DNA of 64,000 nucleotides from Pleionea sp. CnH1-48 (GTDB taxonomy: Bacteria > Pseudomonadota > Gammaproteobacteria > Enterobacterales > Kangiellaceae): assembly GCF_024124665.1 (NCBI RefSeq), contig NZ_JAMXSB010000014.1, positions 124,001 to 188,000 of the forward strand, in the 5' to 3' direction. Both the position numbers and the translations under genes were made by a program. A model generated the notes under the pieces. It saw nothing but the letters and a program-made list of their open reading frames with translations. It did not search any database and was not told the DNA's origin. This document shows positions 30,987 to 39,437 of this stretch, in pieces (the stretch's first letter is position 1; each line of letters starts with the position of its first letter).

Positions 30987-31017
30987 CAAAAGTCCAGCTA
31001 ACTAGAGTGGACTTTTG
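30987..31017. terminator. Bidirectional terminator between the two sensor genes
   Basis: Perfect 10-bp stem CAAAAGTCCA/TGGACTTTTG with an 11-base loop. The A and T runs in the arms suit termination of both convergent transcripts. Confidence 0.82.
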
Positions 31018-31030
31018 CTACCAATTAAAA

Positions 31031-34000
31031 CTAATTGGTAGTGGTCAGTTCTTCACTTTGCTCACCACTACGTTGATACTCTTTTGCCGTCATCCCAAAT
31101 TGTGCCTTAAAGCACTTTGAGAAATAGGCCTGTGAGCTAAAGCCTACATTAAATGCAACTTCACTGATCCGTAGCCCTTTACCAAGTTCTTCTTTAGCTT
31201 TCATGAGTCGGTAAGAACGCAAATAGTCATTAGGTGAGCGGTCAACCAGTGCTTTCAATTTACGTTGAAGTTGTCTGTCGCTCATGGCCAAATTAGCAGC
31301 CATTGATAGGGTGTCAAAATCAGGATTCGAGAAGTTTTCTTCGCAGTGTTTATTTAACTTTTCAATAAACTCCTGATCCTTTTCACACAGACCTGTGGTT
31401 TTTAGTTGGCTCGAGTTTTTAGAATTTTGAATAATTTCCTGGCTAAATCGAGAACGCAAAATATCTCTTATTGAAAGCAGGCTTTCTACTCTTATATTAA
31501 GCTCATCGTGATCAAAAGGTTTCGTTAGATACTCATCGGCGTGTTCTTTCCAACCTTTGAGGCGACTTTCTCTATCGCCTCGAGCGGTTAGCAAAATAAC
31601 AGGAATATGAGAGGTCTTTTCATCTTGCTTAACCAGCTTGCTAACCTCATAACCGCTCATTTCTGGCATCATAACATCACTGATAATCAGATCGGGTATC
31701 GACTTAACCGCCATCGCCACGCCTTCTCTACCATTCGAAGCTTGCAAGCAGATATAGTGATTACTTAGGCACTCGATAATGTACTCTCTCATATCAGGGT
31801 TATCTTCTATCACTAGAAGTGTGCTTCGACTATCATCACTTGGCGTATCAATCGTCTCGGCTTGCTGCGTTGGCGGTGTTAGATCGCTATGTTGTTCTCG
31901 AATACTTTCCAGTTCCAGATTGAGCAGCTCTGTATTAATGCTTCTATCTTCGATATTTTGAGATTGCTCTAAAGACTGTAAAAAAGAAACTTTAAATGTC
32001 GATCCTTTATCGGGTGAGCTAGATACTGAGATCGAGCCTTGATGAGCATCGACGATTTCTTTGACTAAAGCTAGACCTATTCCAGCACCGGTAATTTGTT
32101 CGCTGTAAGAATCCAACACTCGGTTGTATCGTTCAAATATCTGTTTGTGCATGTCTTCCGGTATGCCAACGCCAGTATCTTGAACTTTAATAATTACTTC
32201 GCTACTGGATTGTCTATAGATAGATACAGTAACTTTTCCACCGGACGGAGTATATTTGATTGCATTAGACAATAAATTAAGTAATATTTTTTCAAAGGCA
32301 TCTTCTGTCAGATAAAGATTAATATCTTCAATTTTTTCTACAATCAGCTGAACGCCTTTTTCTTCAGCGAGATCTTTAAACGACTGGGTGATCAGAGATG
32401 CAATAGGTTTGATTGCAACTAACTTGTTTTTAACAATATGTTCTACGTGAAACTTTTCCATGTGAAGCAGTTGGTCTACCATCCGTAAAACACGAAACCC
32501 GTTGCGTTTAGCCATCTCGAGTTTATTTCGTGTTGTGCTCCTAATATTTGAGCGTAATAAGTTTTGAATCGGGCCTAGTATCAGAGTCAGCGGCGTTCTA
32601 AATTCATGAGACAGATTGGCAAATTCATTACGCTTATTGGTAAGTAACTTTTCAACAAGATTCTTTTCTTTCTCTAACTCCCAGGTTCTCTGGTCAACCA
32701 TCTCTTTTAATTGTTTCGCTCGCTTAGTGATGGCTTTGGTTCTTAAGTGAAAGACAAGCAGAGTCGTGAGAATGATTGCCAGAACATAAATGAGTTGTGC
32801 CCACCAGGTGAGCCAAAAGGGTGGGGCGATGGTTAGAGTGATCCTTGCTGGCAGGCTCCCCCAGACACCGTCTGCATTGCTGCCTAAAACTTCAAACTCA
32901 AATGTTCCGCTGGGCAGGTAGTCCAGTGTGATGCTTTTGGATTGTGCCGGAAGTTCGATCCAGCCTTTACTTAGGTTTTTAACCTGATATTTAAATCGAT
33001 TCGATTGCGAGTCGGTGAAGCTCAATGAAGAAAAGTTGATGGTTACTGGACCTTCATTGTGCTTGAGCTTCAAATGATGTAACGAGTCTGGAGAGTTACT
33101 GTTGGGATTGGCTTGTTCTGCAATTTTTATTGGCAGCAATTGGTCTTTTACATGAATACTAGAAATGACCGTATTCGCAGGAGTTGGATTGATCAGTTCG
33201 ACCTCATTGGATATATGCAAAAGGCCATCATAGCCAGAGAAGAGCAACTCTCCGTTCATCTGATGACAAAAACGACCAGTAAGTCCATTGGAGGTTACGC
33301 CCTCACTTTTCCGCATGGCTATCAAAGACTGTGATTTAGGCTCCCACCTAAACAGGCCGCCCTTTAACTTGGCTAACCAGAGTACATCATCATCGGATTG
33401 TAAAAAGCATCCAATGTTTTCCAATGGCAGCTCGATGGAACTGCTTTCCATCGTTACAGGATCAATAACCTGAACCTTTCTATCGCCGTTAAATAGATAG
33501 AGCTTTCCATCTTCTGACTGATACATATTGACGTAGCTTCTTACACTTTCTGAGTTAGGCACTTTAGAAAGCAGCTGTTTTTCAATATCGTATTTATAAA
33601 GTCCTTTGTTCTCGTATAAGATGAAAACAGACTTTCTATCTTGAGAGATCTCTATAAAAGTTGCTGTAGGAGAAAAGTCTCCAATCATCATCTTTTGCTG
33701 CTGGAAAAAAGGATGGGACTTTTTTGACGTATTGTGAATAACAACACCTCTTTCTCCTGCCATTAGCCAAACGTTTGAATGCATATCAACAACGGCTTTG
33801 TCTGTAGGCAGTTTCGTGTTGGTTGGATAATCTTGAATCGAACCATCCAAACCAATAACGGAAAAACCAGAGGATCTGCCAACATAAACTTTGCCATCTT
33901 GTGCTTTATGAAGCGAGTAATAGCGTCCGAGCTGGGTTTTTTCGCCATTCGTTTGTATAACAGAGGAGGTGCGGTTGGTTTTTTTTGAAATCTTAACGAG

Positions 34001-35182
34001 TTGCCGTTCTGTGGCTACCCATAGTGCATCATCAGACTCCATTAAGCCGTTAATTGTTGTGTGGTTGTTTTGTTTTGTATGCGAATCGAGTTTTACTCGT
34101 CGGATTCTTTTGGAGTCATTACTGATGTAGTGAACTCCACCATCTTGAAAAGACGTCCAAATGTTATTTTCTTTATCAACCAGAAGGGCCATAGGAGCAG
34201 GGTTACGCTGGGTATTTGTAGTGCTATTGTCCATACCAAAGCGCTCGATAGTCGTTAGATTGTTCGAAAGGCGCAATAGTTCATCATCGGTCACTGCCCA
34301 CCAGTTACCATCATTATCTTTTTCTAAGCGTATGACCGAATCAGGGATATCGAGTTCGAAAATTCGTCGAGCATTGCCACTATGGCTGTCAAATTCGTAG
34401 AGTCCGCTGCCTGTTCCTACCAGAAGTTTTCCGGGAGATTTTGAGCGAATCACATTAATAAAGTCAGCTGGAAACTGGTTGGGGTTATCTTTATGATTAG
34501 AATAGTGTGTAAAGGTATTCTGGCTGTGATCAAACTGAACCAGTCCACCAGCAGAGGTACCAACCCAAATAACGCCTTGCGCGTCTTCAAAAACCGTATA
34601 GGCCCAGATACTCAGTTTTTTGTATGAGTACTCATCATGCCAGGGGCGCAATGACGAAAAACTATCGTTTGTTCGATCATAAAGATAGAGAGCGGATGCT
34701 GCCGTTACCCAGACCCGGTTTTTACTATCAACAAAAACATCATAAATTCTATTATTGACATACTTTGAACCGGAAGTGGGTCGGATTAAGTAGGATGTAA
34801 AATGCTCACTCTTTTTATCAAAGCGATTGACCCCTTCTCTTGTTGCTATCCATAAATAGCCACTTTTGTCTTCAGCGACGGCCGATACATGATTATTAGA
34901 TATTGAATTAGGGCTACTGGTACTACTGGAGTAAAGGTTGGTCGTGTTGCCGTTATAGTTTAAAAGTCCTTTTTCTGTTGCAAACCATAAACTACCCATC
35001 GAATCTTGATAGATCGTTTTGACCTCTTCAACAGGTGAAATATTAGGCACATCGACTTTAAGAAACTGCCGTTTTATCGTAGGTAACGCATGGGCGAAAT
35101 TGTTAAGGGAAAAAAATGACAATCCGATAACAGCGATCAGTTTAATAATAAAAGTAAGCCCATGGTTGTGCATTGTATTCAA
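31031..35182 (-). CDS. Giant hybrid two-component sensor/AraC regulator (HTCS-like) 2
   Basis: 1383 residues with the same domain order as its convergent neighbour: signal segment, Reg_prop repeats (about 40-680), Y_Y_Y domain, transmembrane helix near 795-815, HisKA with FANLSHEFRTPLTLILGP (His near 857), HATPase with GAGIGLALVKEIVDAHQG, receiver with LIISDVMMPEMSG (Asp near 1169), and AraC HTH (EVAFNVGFSSQAYFSKCF). The two are clearly paralogous but diverged. It lies downstream of and on the same strand as the peptide-export genes and could be their regulator; no direct evidence. Confidence 0.95.
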   Translation of the reverse strand: MNTMHNHGLTFIIKLIAVIGLSFFSLNNFAHALPTIKRQFLKVDVPNISPVEEVKTIYQDSMGSLWFATEKGLLNYNGNTTNLYSSSTSSPNSISNNHVSAVAEDKSGYLWIATREGVNRFDKKSEHFTSYLIRPTSGSKYVNNRIYDVFVDSKNRVWVTAASALYLYDRTNDSFSSLRPWHDEYSYKKLSIWAYTVFEDAQGVIWVGTSAGGLVQFDHSQNTFTHYSNHKDNPNQFPADFINVIRSKSPGKLLVGTGSGLYEFDSHSGNARRIFELDIPDSVIRLEKDNDGNWWAVTDDELLRLSNNLTTIERFGMDNSTTNTQRNPAPMALLVDKENNIWTSFQDGGVHYISNDSKRIRRVKLDSHTKQNNHTTINGLMESDDALWVATERQLVKISKKTNRTSSVIQTNGEKTQLGRYYSLHKAQDGKVYVGRSSGFSVIGLDGSIQDYPTNTKLPTDKAVVDMHSNVWLMAGERGVVIHNTSKKSHPFFQQQKMMIGDFSPTATFIEISQDRKSVFILYENKGLYKYDIEKQLLSKVPNSESVRSYVNMYQSEDGKLYLFNGDRKVQVIDPVTMESSSIELPLENIGCFLQSDDDVLWLAKLKGGLFRWEPKSQSLIAMRKSEGVTSNGLTGRFCHQMNGELLFSGYDGLLHISNEVELINPTPANTVISSIHVKDQLLPIKIAEQANPNSNSPDSLHHLKLKHNEGPVTINFSSLSFTDSQSNRFKYQVKNLSKGWIELPAQSKSITLDYLPSGTFEFEVLGSNADGVWGSLPARITLTIAPPFWLTWWAQLIYVLAIILTTLLVFHLRTKAITKRAKQLKEMVDQRTWELEKEKNLVEKLLTNKRNEFANLSHEFRTPLTLILGPIQNLLRSNIRSTTRNKLEMAKRNGFRVLRMVDQLLHMEKFHVEHIVKNKLVAIKPIASLITQSFKDLAEEKGVQLIVEKIEDINLYLTEDAFEKILLNLLSNAIKYTPSGGKVTVSIYRQSSSEVIIKVQDTGVGIPEDMHKQIFERYNRVLDSYSEQITGAGIGLALVKEIVDAHQGSISVSSSPDKGSTFKVSFLQSLEQSQNIEDRSINTELLNLELESIREQHSDLTPPTQQAETIDTPSDDSRSTLLVIEDNPDMREYIIECLSNHYICLQASNGREGVAMAVKSIPDLIISDVMMPEMSGYEVSKLVKQDEKTSHIPVILLTARGDRESRLKGWKEHADEYLTKPFDHDELNIRVESLLSIRDILRSRFSQEIIQNSKNSSQLKTTGLCEKDQEFIEKLNKHCEENFSNPDFDTLSMAANLAMSDRQLQRKLKALVDRSPNDYLRSYRLMKAKEELGKGLRISEVAFNVGFSSQAYFSKCFKAQFGMTAKEYQRSGEQSEELTTTN

Positions 35183-35342
35183 TCATTTTGTCTTAAAATA
35201 TTTCTTATTTTGAGACTTTATTGAAATCAATAACCCAGTGCAAACAAATTTACTATTAAGATATTTAAAGCGTCTCAATTAGAGATTTTGCTGTTGGTAT
35301 GGAGAAGCCTTTAACAAAATCTCTAATGTGAGGTTAGTGAGT

Positions 35343-35516
35343 TTATTTATCAGAAATAATGTGGGGAGGACGACATGCTTTGCAGGCGCAACCCAATCCG
35401 TGGGGAACTGAGTCGTCTCGATTTTCTATTTTTCCGCCTGAGATAAATTCGATTTCTTCAAATGATAATTCTCTGATTGCGACTTTAACAGGTTGCTTTT
35501 GGCTATTGTTGTTCAT
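35343..35516 (-). CDS. Double-glycine leader peptide with a Cys-rich core
   Basis: 57 residues from ATG at 35516, preceded by TTGAGGTAATAAC. The leader ELSFEEIEFISGG matches the LSxxEL..I.GG pattern cleaved by C39 peptidases. The 29-residue core after GG includes VPHGLGCACKACRPPH, with three Cys and one Ser (no Thr), so a class II microcin-like or disulfide peptide is more likely than a lanthipeptide. It lies about 410 bp downstream of the C39 exporter on the same strand, which would be its exporter. Not recognised as a known peptide. Confidence 0.65.
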   Translation of the reverse strand: MNNNSQKQPVKVAIRELSFEEIEFISGGKIENRDDSVPHGLGCACKACRPPHIISDK

Positions 35517-35540
35517 TGTTATTACCTCAAATTTAATCAA

Positions 35541-35925
35541 GTGTGTTAAGCAAAGTGTTTTTCAAGTTGAGCAACGTTTGTTCACTGTTAGGTGAGCATG
35601 GCAGCGAAATAAAAGATCATCCTGATGCAATTATTTCGCTGCACGTTGCTTCACTTGATTTGTCTCCAGCTTTCCATTCGCTGAAGACGAGTCCATTATG
35701 CTGAGTTTGAGGTAAAAGTTTTATGACTCTGGCGTCAAAATTATTAACTCCAGCGACATTTTATAATACGTTGAAATAATTTTTTAAAATCAGTGGTTTA
35801 GAGGTTTTGGGTAACTTTTTTGTCGGTTTTAACCAATGAATTTAGCACTGTTAATGCGCTAAATTCATCAGAAAAGTGATGTGCCTGCGGCTTTCAAAGG
35901 CAAAGCCTTGATTCCTGTGTGGACA
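35541..35925 (-). other. Intergenic region with two perfect stem-loops
   Basis: 385 bp between the exporter stop and the Cys-rich peptide gene. It contains a 12-bp perfect stem (arms 35601-35612 and 35631-35642, GCAGCGAAATAA) and a 10-bp perfect stem (arms 35837-35846 and 35858-35867, TGAATTTAGC). Neither is followed by a clean T tract on the minus strand. The second may end the exporter mRNA; the first lies upstream of the peptide gene. A separate promoter for the peptide gene may lie here. Confidence 0.6.
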
Positions 35926-38070
35926 CTAAAGCAGACTGGATTGCAATAACACGTCCTTATCAACTTCTACCAACACGCCTCGATTTAGAGAAACCACTTT
36001 ATCGGCTGAACGAATGGTCTCTGGTCGATGGGCGATAATAATACGAGTAATGTTTAAGTTCTTTACCGCCTCGTTGACGACGGACTCTAATTTCGTATCG
36101 AGATTAGAAGTCGCCTCATCCATGAACAGAATTTTCGGCTGACTATAAAGTGCTCTGGCTAAAAGCAGTCGTTGCCTTTGTCCTCCAGAAAGTGTTGTAC
36201 CCATATCACCAATCAAGGTGTTGTAGCCCATAGGCATGGATTCTATATCACTATCAATGGAAGCAAGCTTTGCACATTCAATGGCACGCTCTTCATCAAC
36301 GTCGGCATCAAAAAGCGAGATATTATCCATTAGAGAACCTGATAGTAATTGGTCATCTTGCATCACAGCACCAATATGGCTTCGATAATTATTCAAACCA
36401 AACTTTTTAATCTCTATACCATCGACCATGATTTGACCCGAGGTCGGATCGAGCAAACCCAGTAGGTTTTTCATTAGTGTGGTTTTTCCACCACCAGAAG
36501 GACCCACGATAGCGACGGACTCTCCTGGATTAAATGTATAAGAGACATTTCTGAACACCTGTGGTTCGGCGTCCGAATATTGGAAAGATAAGTTATCAAC
36601 CGTTAGTTTACCTTTCACTTCTTCTTGTTTAGTGCCCATTCCTTTTGGACCCAGATCTTCTTCTGGTGTTAGAGCAATATCGGCAATTCGGCTAAGGTGC
36701 AAACTGATCATTCTAAACTCAATGAGTTTTTCGATAACCTTTGCGGCCTTGCCTGTGAACTGGCTTTTGTAAGCGGTAAAAGCAAACAGCATACCCACAG
36801 AAAACAATCCCTCCAGAACCAGTGTCGCACCAAAATAGATGACTGCAATGTTTTCGATACCAAATAGCAGATCGTTGATGGCTTTGTAGCTGATCTTCAG
36901 CTTGTTAATTTTAATATCCGCATTCATGGCATCGGCATAGTGGTTATGCCACAGGGTCTGGCGCTGAGCTTCACGGCCAAAGATTTTGATACTTTGAGCG
37001 GCTCGAACGGTTTCCATAAAGTTGGTATTTTCTTTGGCATTGGCAACGATGGATTCTTCACTCAGTTTTCTAAAAGGTTGATACATTGCCACGCGAAGGA
37101 GCGCATACAGAGCGACGACAGAAAGTACGATGCAAGCTAACAGAGGGCTATAAACAAACATCATGATCAGTGTCGTGATGATCATGATGCCATCGACCAA
37201 GGTTTCTATCAGTCCGGTGGTCATCAAATTTTTGATGTTATCCATTGAGCTAAAGCGAGAAACGATATCGCCAATATGCCTTTTCTCAAAAAATGACAGC
37301 GGCAAGTGAACCAGATGTCTGAACAGGTTGGCCGCCATCTGAATACTGAGCTGATTGCTCAAATACATGATGATATAACCTCGCAGAGCATCCGTTCCTA
37401 CACTAATGAGTGCCAGCAGTAAAAAGCCCAAAGCCAGTACCACCAGTAACTTTAAGTCTTGGCCGACGACCACATTATCGACCACTAACTGCATATAAAA
37501 AGGACTTACCAGGGTAAATACCTGAAGCAATAAAGATAAAAAGAAGATCTGAATAAGAATTCTCTTGAGCCCGGTAATATTGGACCAAAGATCCGACATT
37601 CTCATTCGAGTCTCATCATTTTTTACTTCAAACTGCTGTGTTGGTGTTAGCTCAAGGGCAACACCGGTAAAGTGTTGAGACGCTTCACTAAACGTGAGTG
37701 TACGAATGCCTCGAGCAGGATCATGGATGGTGACGCGATCTTTTTTGACCTGCTTTAACACGACAAAGTGGTTGAGATCCCAATGCAGGATTGCTGGTGC
37801 TTTCAAGTTGATAAGGTTATCCATATCTAACCGAACAGCTCGAGTCGAAAACTTCAAGTGATCGGCGGTCATCATCAGGCTTTTTAGTGTGGCGCCTTTT
37901 AATGAAACAGGATAACTGCGTCGCAAAGTGTTTAGATCGATTTTGTGTCCATAATAAGAAGAGATCATCGATAAACAAGCCAGTCCACACTCAGCCATCT
38001 CGGTTTGCAGAATGATGGGCAGGCGTTTTTCGCTCTTAAATGACAGTAAGCTAACAGGGTTTTCCATCAT
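35926..38070 (-). CDS. Peptidase-containing ABC exporter (C39, PCAT/LanT type)
   Basis: 714 residues. The N-terminal C39 cysteine peptidase has the active Cys in QTEMAECGLACLSMI (about 28) and the His in LHWDLNHFVVLK, followed by the DPARG Asp. Six membrane helices (about 165-440) and an ABC domain follow: Walker A GPSGGGKTTLMKN near 520, signature TLSGGQRQRLLLARAL, Walker B ILFMDEATSNLD. It cleaves double-glycine leaders and exports the core. Its start overlaps the HlyD stop by 4 bp. It should process the four lanthipeptides and possibly the Cys-rich peptide. Confidence 0.95.
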   Translation of the reverse strand: MMENPVSLLSFKSEKRLPIILQTEMAECGLACLSMISSYYGHKIDLNTLRRSYPVSLKGATLKSLMMTADHLKFSTRAVRLDMDNLINLKAPAILHWDLNHFVVLKQVKKDRVTIHDPARGIRTLTFSEASQHFTGVALELTPTQQFEVKNDETRMRMSDLWSNITGLKRILIQIFFLSLLLQVFTLVSPFYMQLVVDNVVVGQDLKLLVVLALGFLLLALISVGTDALRGYIIMYLSNQLSIQMAANLFRHLVHLPLSFFEKRHIGDIVSRFSSMDNIKNLMTTGLIETLVDGIMIITTLIMMFVYSPLLACIVLSVVALYALLRVAMYQPFRKLSEESIVANAKENTNFMETVRAAQSIKIFGREAQRQTLWHNHYADAMNADIKINKLKISYKAINDLLFGIENIAVIYFGATLVLEGLFSVGMLFAFTAYKSQFTGKAAKVIEKLIEFRMISLHLSRIADIALTPEEDLGPKGMGTKQEEVKGKLTVDNLSFQYSDAEPQVFRNVSYTFNPGESVAIVGPSGGGKTTLMKNLLGLLDPTSGQIMVDGIEIKKFGLNNYRSHIGAVMQDDQLLSGSLMDNISLFDADVDEERAIECAKLASIDSDIESMPMGYNTLIGDMGTTLSGGQRQRLLLARALYSQPKILFMDEATSNLDTKLESVVNEAVKNLNITRIIIAHRPETIRSADKVVSLNRGVLVEVDKDVLLQSSLL

Positions 38071-39314
38071 AATCTTCCTTTTAGGCTATACAGAGGATCA
38101 AGAATCCAATCGATCAAAGTCAGGTTTTCTAGAATGATGTCGGCTTCTAGCAACATGCCAGATTGTAGGGGTAATGTTTGTCCATAGGCTCTTACATGTT
38201 GTTCGTTCAGCTCAACGGTGACGCGGTAAACAGGTTCACTTAATGTGACAGGTACAGGCAGCTCATCGGGCCTTAAAATCACTTCAGAAATTTTGGCAAC
38301 CGCACCTTCGTAGAGGCCATAACGCTGATAAGGAAAAGCGGCATAGCGGATCATGGTTTTTTGGTCGGGTTCAATAAATCCGATGGCGCGAGTAGGAACG
38401 AAGAGTTGAGCTTCAAACTTTGCTCCTTCTGGTAAGATCGCCAGTACGGGCATATTGCTTTTTACGGTTTGGCCTTCGTATACCTGAAGAGCGGTTACAC
38501 GGCCATCAGCAGGAGCGTGCAGAGTAAAACTTCGCTGTCCTTCGATATTCAGCCGTTTTTGTGCGATGTCAGAAATTCGCTGGCGCAGATCCGACAGGCG
38601 AATAGATAGCTTTGCCGGTACCTGAGCCAGATCAAACTTGGCTTCCTCAAGGCGGTTTCTTTGTGCGGTGAGCATTCTTTCGGCTTCATCAGTGATCAGT
38701 TTGTTATCCAATAATTGCTCATAGTGTTGTTCGAGCTGATTTTCTGATATGTGGCCTTTCTTCTTCAGTCGCTCGAATCCTTCGATACGTTTGGCAGACA
38801 TCTCATATCGGGCTTTTGTGCTTTCTAATTTTTGCTCTAGCTGTTTGATTTCCAGATTGAGTCCGTTAATGCGAGATCGAAGTTTCTGACTCTCTATTCG
38901 ACTTAACTCTTCTTCTTCAAGGATCTTTTTATGAAGATCAGATTCTGTGCGTTTTAATTCTTTGATGATATCGGCATCGATGTCGCTGGTATCTTCAGTT
39001 GCTCTGTGAGTCGATACGCTGATAAGGCGTTCGCCAGACTTCACCACTTGCCCTTCTTGAACATGAAGGTGCGAAACAATACCGGCATTTTTTGCGTAGA
39101 CTTTTGCCAATCCGGTATTGGGAACCAGATAACCGTTTACGGTTTCTTTTCGAGCGTAGTTGCCCCATAGCAATAGGCAAACTAACAAAGCTGCAACAAT
39201 CGTAATTGCGATTGATATTAGAGTGAAAGAAAGGGGCTGCATTATGATGACATTTCCCCAGAGTCTTTCTCTGCTATGTTCTATAACTTCTTTGCGAAAT
39301 AGATCATTGCTCAT
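38067..39314 (-). CDS. HlyD-family periplasmic adaptor
   Basis: 415 residues. One N-terminal membrane helix (about 27-51, FTLISIAITIVAALLVCLLL), a lipoyl-like half-motif GIVSHLHVQEGQVVKSGERL, a long coiled-coil hairpin (about 100-240), then the second half-motif ADGRVTALQVYEGQTVKSNM and a beta-barrel. This bridges the C39 exporter to an outer-membrane TolC-type channel, not encoded here. Such an adaptor fits a Gram-negative peptide exporter. Confidence 0.93.
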   Translation of the reverse strand: MSNDLFRKEVIEHSRERLWGNVIIMQPLSFTLISIAITIVAALLVCLLLWGNYARKETVNGYLVPNTGLAKVYAKNAGIVSHLHVQEGQVVKSGERLISVSTHRATEDTSDIDADIIKELKRTESDLHKKILEEEELSRIESQKLRSRINGLNLEIKQLEQKLESTKARYEMSAKRIEGFERLKKKGHISENQLEQHYEQLLDNKLITDEAERMLTAQRNRLEEAKFDLAQVPAKLSIRLSDLRQRISDIAQKRLNIEGQRSFTLHAPADGRVTALQVYEGQTVKSNMPVLAILPEGAKFEAQLFVPTRAIGFIEPDQKTMIRYAAFPYQRYGLYEGAVAKISEVILRPDELPVPVTLSEPVYRVTVELNEQHVRAYGQTLPLQSGMLLEADIILENLTLIDWILDPLYSLKGRL

Positions 39315-39390
39315 TTTATATTCTCTTTTTATTCTATTTAAAATACGAACTGGGCTTATCTTTCAACAGTAAAATAACGAGATCAAGATG

Positions 39391-39424
39391 AGCCAGGTAA
39401 ATATTCTGCATACATTACCTGGCT
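39391..39424 (-). other. Stem-loop between LanKC and HlyD genes
   Basis: Perfect 10-bp arms AGCCAGGTAA and TTACCTGGCT with a 14-base loop, just past the LanKC stop. No T tract follows on the minus strand, so it more likely protects or partially attenuates the polycistronic mRNA than ends it. Confidence 0.55.
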
Positions 39425-39437
39425 GTAAGGTGAAAGA

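Noticed and set aside
32439-32454. parS-like TGTTCTACGTGAAACT inside the second giant sensor gene (also encodes FHVEH)
   Set aside because: The central CACGTG is changed to TACGTG and the last base also mismatches; it is probably a chance match.
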